Shown here: piece after piece, positions 37,459 through 48,256 of the stretch
Numbering within the stretch: the stretch's first letter is position 1
How the letters are laid out: each line of letters opens with the position of its first letter
Assembly: GCA_025917655.1 (NCBI GenBank)
Contig: CP084619.1
Coordinates: forward strand, 1,178,001 to 1,242,000
Reading direction: 5' to 3'
From: Chlorella sorokiniana
Lineage: Eukaryota > Chlorophyta > Trebouxiophyceae > Chlorellales > Chlorellaceae
DNA: 64,000 nucleotides
Position numbers and translations under genes: made by a program
The notes under the pieces: generated by a model
The model's input: the letters and a program-made list of their open reading frames with translations, nothing else
Database searches by the model: none
Told to the model about the DNA's origin: nothing

Positions 37459-37808
37459 GAGTGGCGCCATGAGCGGCGCCATGAGTGCCATGAGATGGAT
37501 TGTAGAGGGAGCAGGAGCGCGAGCAGGCGCATCCATCCTGCCCTGCTGCTCGGCATGAACGTATTACGTGGTTTGCAGCAGAGCTGTGGGAGAAGAACAT
37601 CAATCCAGGACAGATGATAGCAGGAGCAGTAGCTTAAGGGAAAAAACTGGGAGCAGTGAGCAGCGGAGACGGCGCAGATGCACGGCACGCCCAGCGCCTG
37701 CGCGTGCATGCTGCATGCCCGTGGCTGCAACAGGTAGGAATGCGCCTCGGCTCAAGACGTGGGGATAGGTTTGGTGGGGTTGCCGGCGGGGGCGGGGGGT
37801 CGGGCTGC

Positions 37809-38924
37809 TCAGAAGTCCATTTCTCCGGTGCAGCGGCGCACCAGGTAGTCCCGGCCGTTGAGCGTGAGTATGCAGTCCTTCAGCACCACCTTCCACTTGC
37901 TCTTGCTGCGCTGCACCTTCTCAAACTGCCCCAGCACCACGTTGGTCACCGCCGCCTCGTCCACCTCATCACCTGCGAGCGGCCAGGAGGCATGCCGGCG
38001 GCGGTCGGTGGCGCGCTGCGCCCCACCACACATGCTACGCAGGGCTGCTGGGCAGCCCAGCAACGCCGGCGCAGGGTGTGCGGGCTGGCGGGTGTGTTGT
38101 GTGTTGCGGGGCGTACCGCTGCCCTCGTCGTCCTCGGTCAGCGGGTCGTCGTCCTCTTCCTCCTGCTGCGCCTCGTCGGCCTTGGCCTCCCCCTCTGCAG
38201 GCTTCTGCTCCTCCTCGCCCCCTCGTCGTGGGTGCCATCCTGCTGCGGAATCGTGCGCTGCACCTTGGCGGCAGTCGGGGGCCGAGGCCGCATCCAACTT
38301 GCGCTTCTGCTCGGCCGCTGCTGCCGCCTGTGCCTGCGCTTGCGCCTGCATCATTGCGTACGCCGCCATGTTGGGAGGCACCATCATCTGCGGCATGCCC
38401 ATCGGCATCGCGCCTGGCATGCCAGGGGCAAAGCCGGGACGCATGGCTAGGTAAGGTGGGTGCTGCCCTGGCTGCATCTGCTGCGCGCCAAGCGGCAGGC
38501 TGCTAGGCACCACCACCCCGCCGGGCCGCGGGAAGGGTAGTTGCTGCTGCTGGATAACCCTGCGCGTGGACGGCGTGGGAGCAGCAGCAGGAATTCACCT
38601 TGCCTGAGGCGGGAAGAGTCGCAGCAGGGCACCAGCAGAACAGGAGGGGACTCACTGTTGCCCTTCGTTGCTCGGCTCCCCAATAACCCCTGTAGCCACC
38701 AGTTTGGCCTCCCACAACGCTCGAACCTCATCTAGCACCGACCTACAAGCAGTGCAGGAGCTTGGTGAGGCTGCCGCCTCGCAAACAGCGGACCGGCTGC
38801 CGATCGCGCACTCGTCAATGCCTTCTTCATTGAAGGATGGCTTTACACGCGAAACTACGCCATCGATGACCTCTTGGTAGCGAAGGACTGTGAGGCCTGC
38901 GAGGTCTGCACCTCGTGAGTTCAT
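37809..38924 (-). CDS. TFIIA-L: Transcription factor IIA large subunit (alpha/beta precursor)
   Basis: TFIIA stabilises TBP on the TATA box in RNA polymerase II initiation. From ATG 38924 the conserved N-terminal helix reads VLRYQEVIDGVVSRVKPSFN and EEGIDE; a 69-base intron (38743-38811) then joins in phase 2 to SVLDEVRALWEAKLVATG. A Gln/Met/Pro-rich linker follows (QQQQLPFPRPGG, MPMGMPQMMVPPNM), then an acidic block (EEEDDDPLTEDDEGS) and the C-terminal beta-barrel exon: VLGQFEKVQRSKSKWKVVLK and DCILTLNGRDYLVRRCTGEM, stop at 37809. Both TFIIA signatures, the N-terminal helix and the acidic W-KV-L-D barrel, are intact. Convergent with IFT88. Confidence 0.93.
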
Positions 38925-39406
38925 TTGGCTGCTGGAACGCCCAAAAGTTCTGTATCAACTCTCCTTCAGGCAACGGGAGTTGGTCCGCCACGCCCAGGAC
39001 CTCACGGCTGCTGGCGCCTTGTTGGCATTCAGGCATGCCTTGGCATGCGGTGGAGCAGTGGTTTGCCGTGATCTTGACCCAGCCCAATCCCTCACCCCCA
39101 TGCGTCGCTGTGGGCGTTACAAGGGTGCGGCGCGCTGCCGCTATTGTGAGATGCAGTTCACAAGGGGCGGCCCCAGCGCTGAGCGCAAAACCCGGTCGAG
39201 GCTCGGTCGCTGCCCGCTTGCGGTGTCAGATCAGAGGCCAAAACGAAAAGACGTACAAGCAGAAATAGGGATTGGACGGCAACAGCGCAGGCCAGCCGCT
39301 CGACACACAGCTCTTCTCGCTGCGGCCTGATGGCGGGGCGGAGCTGCCTGCCGAGGCCTGCGGATTGGGCTGGGTGCTGCTGCTGCTGAGGTGTGGAGCC
39401 AGCGCT
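38925..39406. other. TFIIA 5' flank and 3' UTR of the first PsbP gene
   Basis: The part 39100-39270 is repeated at 40930-41100 behind the second PsbP gene, so it is the 3' UTR of PsbP copy 1. The remainder is the TFIIA promoter side. Confidence 0.6.
39117..39121 (-). terminator. TGTAA poly(A) signal of PsbP copy 1
   Basis: TGTAA on the minus strand, 286 bases after the stop; its surroundings are copied at 40943-40947. Confidence 0.6.
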
Positions 39407-40865
39407 TCACACCACGGTGAAGCTGTTCCAGGCGCCAATGGCATCCTTCTTCGCGCCCTTGAACCAACGTTTGTCGCCGCACTGAACCTTGAGCAGGTAC
39501 AGGTTGCTGTTGGACACGGTGGCAGCGATCAGCTGGTGGCGGCCGCCCTCATCGCCGTCAGCAGTTCGGGTCAGCACCTCAAACTGCAAGCAGCGGGACA
39601 TGGGAGCGACAGCGGTGTTGGCAGATTGTGCATGCAACAAAAGCCTTGAATGCGCACATGCACAACAAGCCAGAGATGTAGCACGGCAGGTGCCTGGGTG
39701 GGGCTGGGGCATGAGCCCGAGTGATGGGGGTCTGCACTTCGTAACCCATCCTTGCCCATCCGCCTTCCGCACCTTGTAGTACTTCTTGCCCTTCTTGTCG
39801 GTGGCCTCCTGCACGTCCAGCACGCTGGCAGCGCCAAGCTTGTTGGGGGCAAAGCCGCCCTCGGACAGGGTCGAGCCGGTGAAAGATGCCGACTCGCCGA
39901 ACAGGTAGGCGTTGTCGGACAGGAACTTGTCAGGGCTGCCCAGGTCCTCGATGCTGTTCTTGCCAACCTTCTGGACCAGCACAACAAGGTTGTTCACGGC
40001 GTCGCCGTTGTCCTCGTAGCTGCGGGAAAGCGGTGGGACAGCAAGGCGGGACAATTCAACAGTGCACATGAAGAGCTGCAGGATTCTGGCATACATACTG
40101 GAACATGCACTGCACTGGGGCATCCTACTGCGCAGGCACGGCTGCCTGCCTCCCAAGAAGGGCAGCAGCATCCACTTGCGGGCAGCAGGGGGCCTACCGC
40201 AGCACCACGCCGGGGAAATCCTGCTCCTTGGAGGGGTTCCACTTGCTGGGGATCAGCACAGCGAAGCCCTCGCCGGCATAGGGGATGAAGCCTGCAGGCC
40301 AGGAGGGCACAAGCACATGAGCATGCCTACAGGGTGCGTGGCCGTCTCCAATGCTGGGGCCCAACCTTGGAAGGGTGCCCCTTGCACGCACCGCTCTTGT
40401 TGGTCACGGAGCCAGCAAACACACGGGCAGCATCGCCGTAAGCAGCTTCGGAGGGAGACGCAGCGGAGATGGTGGCAACGGCGGCCAGGCCACCCAGCAC
40501 TGCACGGCGGTCGACCTGCAGCAGCAGAGGCGCGTGCCAGGTTGGTGGCGGCGGCGGGAGAATCCTGAAGCTGTGTTGCGGCCTGGCGCTCCTCGGCAGG
40601 AAGCTAATCGCTGCATCAAGCCCTGGATCTGCAGATAAGGCCTCCAAGAGCCCCTGCAACCCATGCTCGAGCTGGACCCGATAAGCGGGGATATGGCCAG
40701 CAGCAGCTTCCCTCTGCTGCTCCTGCGCCTGATCACGCTCCAAGCGGCCCTCACCTTCTGCTTCTGGGCGCACACAATCACAGCCGCGCGCTGAGCGCGG
40801 GAGCTGGGCTTGACAGCCGCAATTGCGACGCCGGCCACGGAAGCCTTGCTGCTCAGCGCCTGCAT
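39407..40865 (-). CDS. PSBP: PsbP, oxygen-evolving enhancer protein 2 (copy 1)
   Basis: PsbP is the 23-kDa extrinsic protein that stabilises the manganese cluster of photosystem II in the thylakoid lumen. Five exons on the minus strand: 40755-40865, 40392-40515, 40198-40291, 39773-40019 and 39407-39583, giving 250 residues. A stromal transit peptide ([12 protein letters not shown]...) is followed by a twin-arginine lumen signal ([20 protein letters not shown]) ending at EAA before AYGDAARVF. The mature part has the full family pattern: [109 protein letters not shown]. It stands in tandem with copy 2. Confidence 0.97.
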
Positions 40866-40929
40866 TGTGTTCCACTGATCTAAAAGGAAGAGACGGAGGT
40901 CCGGAAACGGCCTAACCTGAACTCCATGC

Positions 40930-41100
40930 ATCGATGTGGGCGTTACAAGGGTGCGGCGTGCTGCCGCTATGTGAGATGCAGTTCACAAGGGGCCGGCCCA
41001 AGTGCTGGGCGCAAAACCCGGTCGGAACTCAGTCGCTGCCCATCGCAACTGAGCCAGATCGGAGGCCAAAACGAAAAGACGTACAAGCAGGAATAGGGGT
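40930..41100. repeat. Duplicated 3' UTR block (second copy; first at 39106-39270)
   Basis: Shared text includes GTGGGCGTTACAAGGGTGCG, GAGATGCAGTTCACAAGGGG and AAACGAAAAGACGTACAAGC, in the same order at both places, with scattered substitutions and small indels. It marks the extent of the PsbP duplication beyond the coding region. Confidence 0.85.
40943..40947 (-). terminator. TGTAA poly(A) signal of PsbP copy 2
   Basis: TGTAA on the minus strand, 255 bases after the copy-2 stop, in a block shared with the copy-1 3' UTR. Confidence 0.6.
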
Positions 41101-41201
41101 TGGATGCTCTTCTCGCTGCGGGCGCCGGCTAGGCTGAGCCTGCCGGGGCACGCGGATTGGGCGGGCTGCTGCTGCTGCTGCTGCGGTGTGGAGCCAGCGC
41201 T

Positions 41202-42623
41202 TTACACCACGGTGAAGCTGTTCCAGGAGCCGACGGCGTCGGTCTTCGCGCCCTTGAACCAACGCTTGTCACCGCACTGCACCTTGAGCAGGTACAGGTT
41301 GCCGTTGGACACGGTGGCGGCAACCAGCTGGTGGCGGCCGCCCTCGTTGCCGTCAGCAGTGCGGGAAAGCAGCTCGTACTGCAATGGATGGTGAGGAGGG
41401 AGGAGCAATGTGAGCAGATTGCGTAGGCCACTAAGGTCAAGGGTGTGCACGCGCGCTTGCCGCCCCCAGCCCCCGCAACCCCCTTCCCACACACACCTTG
41501 TAGTACTTCTTGCCCTTCTTGTCGGTGGCCTCCTGCACGTCCAGCACGCTGGCAGCGCCAAGCTTGTTGGGGGCGAAGCCACCCTCGGACAGGGTCGTGC
41601 CGGTGAAAGATGCCGACTCGCCGAACAGGTAGGCGTTGTCGGACAGGAACTTGTCAGGGCTGCCCAGGTCCTCGATGCTGTTCTTGCCAACCTTCTGGAC
41701 CAGCACAACAAGGTTGTTCACGGCGTCACCGTTGTCCTCGTAGCTGCAAGCAGGTGGGTGGGTGGCGGGTAGGAAAGCTGGTACGTAGGTTGGCGGCGCG
41801 AGCACCAATATCTGCGCAGTGTTGGCAGACTCAGGCCGTACTGGCGTTACTTCCCGCTGTGCAGGCACGGCCTCCTGTCAGTGCACCCAGGGCAGGGCAG
41901 CAGCATGCTGCTGCTGCAACAGCAGGTTACGGCATGGCATGCGGCAGGGGGCCTACCGCAGCACCACGCCAGGGAAGTCCTTCTCCTTGGAGGGGTTCCA
42001 CCGGCTGGGGATCAGCACAGCAAAGCCCTCGCCGGCGTACGGAACAAAACCTGCAGAGGAGGGCGCACGCACGTGAGCCAGAAAGGAAAGTGCACGACTG
42101 TTTCAGCTGCCAGGGCAAGCGTCAACGGCACCACGCCACACGCACCGCTCTTGTTGGTGATGGTGCCAGCAAACACGCGGGCAGCATCGCCATAAGCGGC
42201 CTCAGAGGGGGACGCCGCGGAGATGGCGACAGCGGCGGCCAGGCCACCCAGCACTGCACGGCGGTCGACCTGCAAGAGAAGGGGCGTGCCAGGTGGGCGG
42301 CGGACGCGGCAGGATGGAGCCCCGTGAAGCTGCAGTGCGGCCTGGCCTGTCTCGGCAAGTGCTGTTCGCTGCCTGCAGCGCTGGGCTCGCAGATAAAGAC
42401 TCCAAGGGCCCCTGCACCCCGTGATCGTGCTGGACCCGATAAGCGGGGATATGGCCAGCGGCAGCTGCCCTAGGCTGCTCCTGCATCCGATTACGCTCCA
42501 TGTAAGCCTCACCTCCTGCTTCTCGGCGCGCACAACCACAGCGGCGCGCTGAGCGCGGGAGCTGGGCTTGGCAGCCGCAACAGCGACGCCGGCCACGGAA
42601 GCCTTGCTGCTCAGCGCCTGCAT
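41202..42623 (-). CDS. PSBP: PsbP, oxygen-evolving enhancer protein 2 (copy 2)
   Basis: Same protein as copy 1, 250 residues, five exons with exactly the same lengths: 42513-42623, 42146-42269, 41957-42050, 41497-41743 and 41202-41378. The transit and twin-arginine signals are kept ([20 protein letters not shown]). The large exon is nearly unchanged, while the last exon has several replacements ([27 protein letters not shown] against [27 protein letters not shown]). Introns differ far more than exons. Both copies look intact, with no break in frame, unlike many other genes here. Confidence 0.97.
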
Positions 42624-43624
42624 TGTGTTCGACTGACCTGAGAGGAGGAAACGGAGTTCCAAACAGACCAATGACGCTGGGCGAGGGCTTAGTCACGAGC
42701 ATGTATCCCTGAGGATGGCCTGCTCTCCCCGGGTCAATGTCGGGGCCTATCACCGCTCACTCTTCCAACTCGCTAGTACGCTGATACATAAAACTCATGA
42801 ATCATCAAACAGACGCAAGGCGGGCCTTCGGGCTATTGCAAGGGCCGTTCCCTGCCCGCCGCCACTGGGCCCTGCCGCCACCCACACGCAGCCTGCGCGC
42901 AGGTTGGATGGTTGGTTCTATGCACAGCCCGTGCTGTAAGCAGGGTTAGGCTTCATCCAACCCTTGAGAAGACATGAGTCAAGGCTGTGTCGATGTTGGG
43001 ACAACTGATCGCAACCTGTGGTCCTCCAGCGCTCTCTGCAACGGCCAAGTCGCTGCCCCCCCAAAACAGCGCTCCTGAACATCGCATGTTACGTACACCT
43101 TGCTCCCACGGGCCAGCGTGCGGCAAATTTGTTCACAAACGGCAAGAATGTGACCGCCTTGCTGCCAAGGCATGGCCTCTCGTGATGCCAAGGGTTTCAA
43201 TGCAACGCGTTCCAGCAAGGGGGAGGCAGGGGAAAGCAACGAGCAGCGGGACAAGGCCAAGGAGTGAGTCAAAAGCAAGGTGCTGCAACAGATTGGTTCA
43301 GCGGTCATGGGTAGGAAGTGCATTGACTACGTAGCGGGTGGGGCTCCAAGCGGTGGGTGAGGCCGCGGCGGCCACACACCATGGGGTGAGGGTGAGGCAC
43401 GCTGTTGCATGTGCAGGCGGGCGCTGCCGCTGCTGCAACCCGGCGTGCATCATACCCCGGCAAAGGTGACATCTGGCCGCTGGCGCTGCAAGCCATACAC
43501 CCACGCCTGCACCAAGGGGAATGCGGGGGACAGCGGCGGCAGTTGACAGGGCAGGGCGTGCTCGCCGCGCTCTGCACTCAAGAAAGAAGGCACAGTGCAC
43601 AGCTGACGGCGTGGGCAGGCAGCT
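42624..43624. other. Intergenic region, PsbP copy 2 promoter to the PWWP gene 3' end
   Basis: One kilobase with PsbP copy 2 upstream sequence next to 42624 and the PWWP gene 3' flank at the other end. Short open frames on both strands show no domain. No repeat or RNA gene seen. Confidence 0.4.
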
Positions 43625-45615
43625 CTACAGCGAAGGCTTCGCTGTCATACAAGCGTGTAGCGAGCCATCGCTCGCTGCAGCGGGCATGCCGGGCCAGGCT
43701 GCGGGCCGCTGCCGCACCTCATCTATTGCTCGCTGCAGCGCCTTGTTCTTCACGCTGGCGTGCCTCGTGTAGTCTGCAATGGGGGCAGCAGCGTCTGGAC
43801 CGCATCAGGTAGGCGCGCTGGGAGGGAGGGCAGGCACGGAAGGCGGCTGCGCAGAGCAGGAGCATGGGCACGAGGAGGGGGCATGCAGCCTCGCCTGGGT
43901 GCGTCTCGCTGAACGGCTTCAGCGCGGTGGCGGGCAGCCAGTTGTAATCGTTGGAGCCTGCACGCAAAATGTGCACACCCAGGGTGGGGTGCAATGCACG
44001 TGTGTGTGTGTGTGTGTGTGTGTGCGGGCGTCGTGAGCAAGGGGGCAAATGGTGGCGCAACGCCTGCACAAAGCGGCACCGCGCACCATAAAACACGCAG
44101 AAGAGGTCGGTGGGGGCGTGCTTAGGCTTGAAGTGCTCGTCGGCGACCGGGCGCTGCAGCTGGGCGGGCCACCACGGGTAGTTGCCAATCTTGGCCCACA
44201 CCACGTCGCCTGTCGAGTACGCGGCGGCAGCAGCGGCGGCGGCGGCAGCCCCGCGGCCGCTCCGCCGCCGCCGCTCGTGCGGCGCTGCGATGAGCCTCCC
44301 GCCTTGCTGGAAGGCTGCTTGGGCTTGAGGCGCTGCCGCCACGGCGCCGACGGGCTGCTTGGGGCGCGGCGCACCGGCCGGGTGCGTCCCCCGCTCAGCA
44401 CGCCGTTGAGCAGCTGCTGGCGCTGCTGCAGGCTGCGCGGCGCGCCGGGCATGGGCCGTATCTGGGGCGGGCCCTCGCCAGCCCTGGCCAGGCTGCCCGG
44501 CACGCCAGAGGAGAAGGGGCGCGGCGCCGCAGCGCCCCTGCCCCGTTGCCCACCCCGCCGTTTGCCGCCTTCTTGCGCTGCCCTCCCTCCCCCGCCTGGC
44601 TGGCTGGCCGCTTCCGGCTGGCCGCCTTGTCGGCGCTGCCAACGGGCGCGGCCGCAGCAGGGGGCCCGCTGCCGCGCCTGGCTGCTGCCTGCAGGGACAG
44701 CTGAGCCCGGCAGCGCCGGGCGCCGGCTGGGGACACCGTCTGCTGCCGTCGCCAGGGCGCCTGCGGCAGCGCTCCCGCAGTTGCCGCGGGGGCGAGGCAC
44801 CAAGCTCCTCCTCCAGCCCCCCAGGCCAGCCCCAGCACCAGCAGCCGCCTCTATTTGGGAAATCTGGTAGGGCTGCTTGCCCGGGGCTGCCCATGCACGC
44901 TGCGCACGCCCGCCGCCGCGTCGCCAACAGCCGCCCCACCAGGCTCTGGCGACTGGCTGGCGGGCCCGTGCGGCACAGGCTGCTGCTGCTGCTGCTTCGC
45001 GCCGCTCACCGGCGCTCGCGGCGCAAACGCGGGGTCATCGGGGTGCGGCTGCTTGCCTGGCGGCTGGGCATGCACGCTTCGCGGCCCTGCTGCGGCGGCG
45101 CCTGCAGCGGCGGCAGGCGGCGGTGTGCCTCCCGGTTCTGCACCCTGGAGGGGCTGCAGCTGCGCTCGCGCCGCCTCGGCCTCCGGCGTTCGATCGTCTG
45201 GATAGGGCTGCTTGCCTGGGGGCCGGCCGTGCACGCTGCGTGGGGGGCTTGGGGGCGGTGCGGAGGCGCCTCTCGCCAACGCTCCAGCAGGCGCCTGGGG
45301 CGACGGCTCCCTGAGCTGGGGCTGAAGGGGTGACCAGGCGAGTCGGACACCGCGCCGCCGCCTGCACAGCAACCAACACGGGTGGCGCGTTTCGGCATGT
45401 GCCGCGAGTGCCGGGCGGACCAGAACAGGATGCATCTCATGAATCTTAAGGCGCAGTGCGCAGCTTGTGCCACCTTGGGATGGCGATCCTGCTTCCAGCT
45501 GCTCGCTGCCACCATCCTGCCTCCACGATGAGCCTTGGCGCTTGCTACCTGCATGCCTCGGCCAGGAGAAGAGCGCAGAAGGTAGTGAGGCAGAGCTGGC
45601 AGGGGGCGGCAACAA
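43625..45615 (-). CDS. PWWP-domain protein with three tandem proline-rich repeats
   Basis: PWWP domains bind methylated histone tails and DNA, so a nuclear chromatin role is likely. The PWWP exon (about 44090-44225) reads YSTGDVVWAKIGNYPWWPAQ, then KHAPTDLFCVFYGAR; the next exon gives SNDYNWLPATALKPFSETHP and the last DYTRHASVKNKALQRAIDEV, stop at 43625. The N-terminal half has three copies of a RSVHGxPPGKQPYPDD unit (near 45205-45245, 45047-45085, 44871-44910), then basic Ala/Pro/Arg-rich stretches with ADKAASRKRPAS and GQRKKAAN, likely nuclear localisation signals. The start is uncertain; the open frame reaches 45615. One frame break lies in the third repeat (G4 run 44883-44886), and others follow in low-complexity sequence. 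Confidence 0.78.
43997..44025. repeat. (GT)n microsatellite in a PWWP-gene intron
   Basis: An uninterrupted GT run in the intron between the PWWP exon and the next exon. Confidence 0.85.
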
Positions 45616-46208
45616 CCACCCAACAGAGCGCTGCTCCCCGACAGAGCGCTGGGCAATGCTGCAAGTACGGCAATTAAGTGCATATTGAGACTGTGCAGGT
45701 CGTGTTTATTCTGTGCCCACCTGAGCTGAGCAGGTGCTTGACACTGCTGCCCTTGAACACAAGTTTGAGTCCGCCCGCGCCATCTGCACATCCGGCGTGA
45801 TGCAAATTGAGTCACGAGATGGGAATAAACGGGCAGCGGGCTTCAGGAAAAGGGCTTGATAGCGGCACACATGGCAAGCACACCTTGGGCGGCTTTCGCC
45901 CGTTGTTCAACGCTCAGACCCGACTGTGTATCCATTATCACTGTAATCTACGCCCCTGCAGTTGCCGCCACAGCCATCCTCGTCCACGAGGGATCTCTGG
46001 AGCCTAGCTCAAGGCAGATGCGGGCGTGAAGTTGTTTGATGATGGTTGTGAAGCCCTTATGCTGGTGCCAGAGCTCGGAGTGTGGGTTGAGGCTGGCACC
46101 AGGGGTGTCCTGCAGCAATACACGGAGCCACACCAGGATAGGCGCATTGCTGCCTTGCAGTCCTATGATCATCCATTTGTATTAGTTAAGTTCAATCAAG
46201 TTGCTCAG
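45616..46208. promoter_or_regulatory. Divergent region between the PWWP gene and the FEY-like gene
   Basis: About 590 bases, relatively AT-rich. The plus-strand frame of the FEY-like first exon stays open back to 46008, behind a possible acceptor at 46007, so a 5' exon here is possible. Confidence 0.4.
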
Positions 46209-48256
46209 ATGGACACTTTACGCTACGTTTCTGAGTTTGTTTCGGTGGCACTGGAATGTTGCTTGCAGGTGAGTTGCCCCGCAATCAAATAGCAGCACAG
46301 TAAACCAATCATATCTGATTTTGCCACGCCGCCCTGCTCCCGACGCTGCCCATCTGATCACAGAAGCTGTGGATGAGGGGCCTGCCAGGCTTGGACCTCA
46401 TAGGAGGGCCTGCGGAGGGTCAAGTGGTAGTGGTGACAGGCCCCACCAGCGGCATCGGTCGAGAGACCGCAGCAGCGCTTGCCGCCCGAGGCGCGCACGG
46501 TGGGCAGCGGCTTGCCTTCACTCCAAACTCCACACAGTCCGCATCCTGCATGTGCCCCCTGGCTGGGTTCAAAATTATCAGCGTGGACCATTAGTCAGCT
46601 GTTGACTGCCCCCTTTGCCTGCCTGCAGTCGTGCTGGCCTGCCGCAGCACCGCCCGCGGCGAGGCGCTTGCAGCGGAGCTGGAGCGGAGGGCCGAGGAGG
46701 CGGGGCAGCCACGCCCGCGCCTGGAGGTGCGGCGTGCACGATGTAGCGCCCGGGACGGTCGTCAAGTTGTCCTGGCCTCGCCGCCGTTGGGGGGCCTTGC
46801 AAGAGCACTGCATGCTCCTGCATGCTGGCCTAGCGTTTGGGCCCTCCAGCTTCCACTGACCCTCCCCCGCCAATCCTTGCCCCCCCCAGGTCATGGAGCT
46901 GGACCTCTCCTCCCTGCAGTCGGTGCGGCGCTTTGCGGCCGCCTGGGAGCGGCGCGGCCTGCCGCTGCACTGCTTGGTGAACAACGCGGGCGTGTTTGCG
47001 ATGGGGGCGGCGCGGCAGGCCACCCCGACGGCTTTGAGGCGCACCTGGGCACCAACCACCTCGGCCACTTCCTGCTCACCCTCCTGCTCCTACCCAGCCT
47101 GCGCGCAGCCGCTGCCAAGGTGTGGGAAGGTGGGGACGGGCAGTGGGGGTGACAGCGCGCTCAGCACTCGCAACCCGATTGGCATGCTGCCGCCAGAGCC
47201 AGCAGCAGAGCCAGCACAGCGCGTCCCTGACTGCCCTCCTCGGCCCCCTGGCGTCCCCGCAGGCGGGACGCCCCTCCCGCGTGGTGCACGTCTCCTCCAA
47301 GCTGCACTTCATGGGGAGCTGCGCCGCCACGACCCCAACCTGCTGCACGCATACACCTCGCTGGGCGCATACGCGCAGAGCAAGCTGGCACAGGTGCGGG
47401 GTGGGGGTGGAGGTTTCAGGAGGTGTGCGTCAGCGCGGGGCCCTGTGCTGCTCTGTTCTGAGGCAGGGTTGGCCGCGGCCGAGGTGTCACAAGAAGCCTA
47501 CCCCGCTGACATGCTTGCTCGCCCTGCGCGTGACCCAAGCACCAGCTCAAGCCTGCCGCTGCTGCAGCGCACGCGCCCATCTGCCTGCTGGCCCCCGCCA
47601 CGCAGGTGCTGTTTGCGGCGGAGCTGCAGCGGCGGGCGGGGGCGCTGTGCGCTCGGCGGCGGTGCACCCGGGGGGGAGGTGCTGACGGATGTGGTGCGCA
47701 GCCTGCCGGGGCCCATCCAGCGCGCCTACCGCCTGCTGCTCACCACCATCCTGCTCACTCCGCAGCAAGGTGAGTTGGGGTCGAGGACGAGTTTTGCCAG
47801 CGCGCAGAAGCATGCTTTCAGAGGGGCGGGGCGGTGGCGGGGCTGGGGCCCCCATGGTGAGCGGCACCCCTGCACCTGCCCAACATGCTGCGGTGTGCTG
47901 CCCGCTATGGAGCAGGTGCGCGGTGCAACGTGTACTGCGCCACCAGCCCCGACCTGGACCGCCCCGCGCTGCGCGGCCGCTGCTACTTCGACTCAAACTG
48001 TGCGCCCATCCAGCCCAGCAAGTGAGGCCTACCGGATGCGCGGGCCTGGCTGCACTTTGCCATGTTGGTTGTGCAGCAGGGCCTGTCTAGCCTTGCCCGT
48101 CAGGCACCGGCGAGCTCCACAACCTGCCCCCTTGCTGGTGCTGGTTGCAGGCAGGCGCAGGATGCTGAGCTGGCAGCCTGGCTCTGGCAGTGGAGCGCGG
48201 CGGCTGTTGGCCTGACGCCTGAGCAGGACCTGCCGCCGGGCAGCACAGCGGCGTGA
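46209..48256 (+). CDS. Short-chain dehydrogenase/reductase, FEY (FOREVER YOUNG)-like
   Basis: A classical NAD(P)-binding Rossmann oxidoreductase; substrate unknown. The N-terminal helix MDTLRYVSEFVSVALECCLQ joins, via a strong CAG/GTGAGT donor at 46269 and a phase-0 acceptor, to KLWMRGLPGLDLIGG. Then come the cofactor motif VVVTGPTSGIGRETAAAL (near 46427-46480), VVLACRSTARGEALAAEL, MELDLSSLQSVRRFAAAWER, LVNNAGVF, the NHLGHFLLTLLLLPSL block, RVVHVSSKLHF, the active-site YAQSKLAQ (near 47369-47395), LQRRAG.., AAVHPGEVLTDVVRSLPG, LTPQQGARCNVYCATSPDLD, and the tail AWLWQWSAAAVGLTPEQDLP, stop at 48256. The hydrophobic N-terminal helix before the Rossmann fold and the C-terminal layout resemble plant FEY. 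About seven exons; a one-base frame slip lies near 47020. Confidence 0.85.

Noticed and set aside
42979-43600. Several 60-115 residue open frames as small genes
   Set aside because: No recognisable motif, no splice context and overlap on both strands. Left as intergenic.
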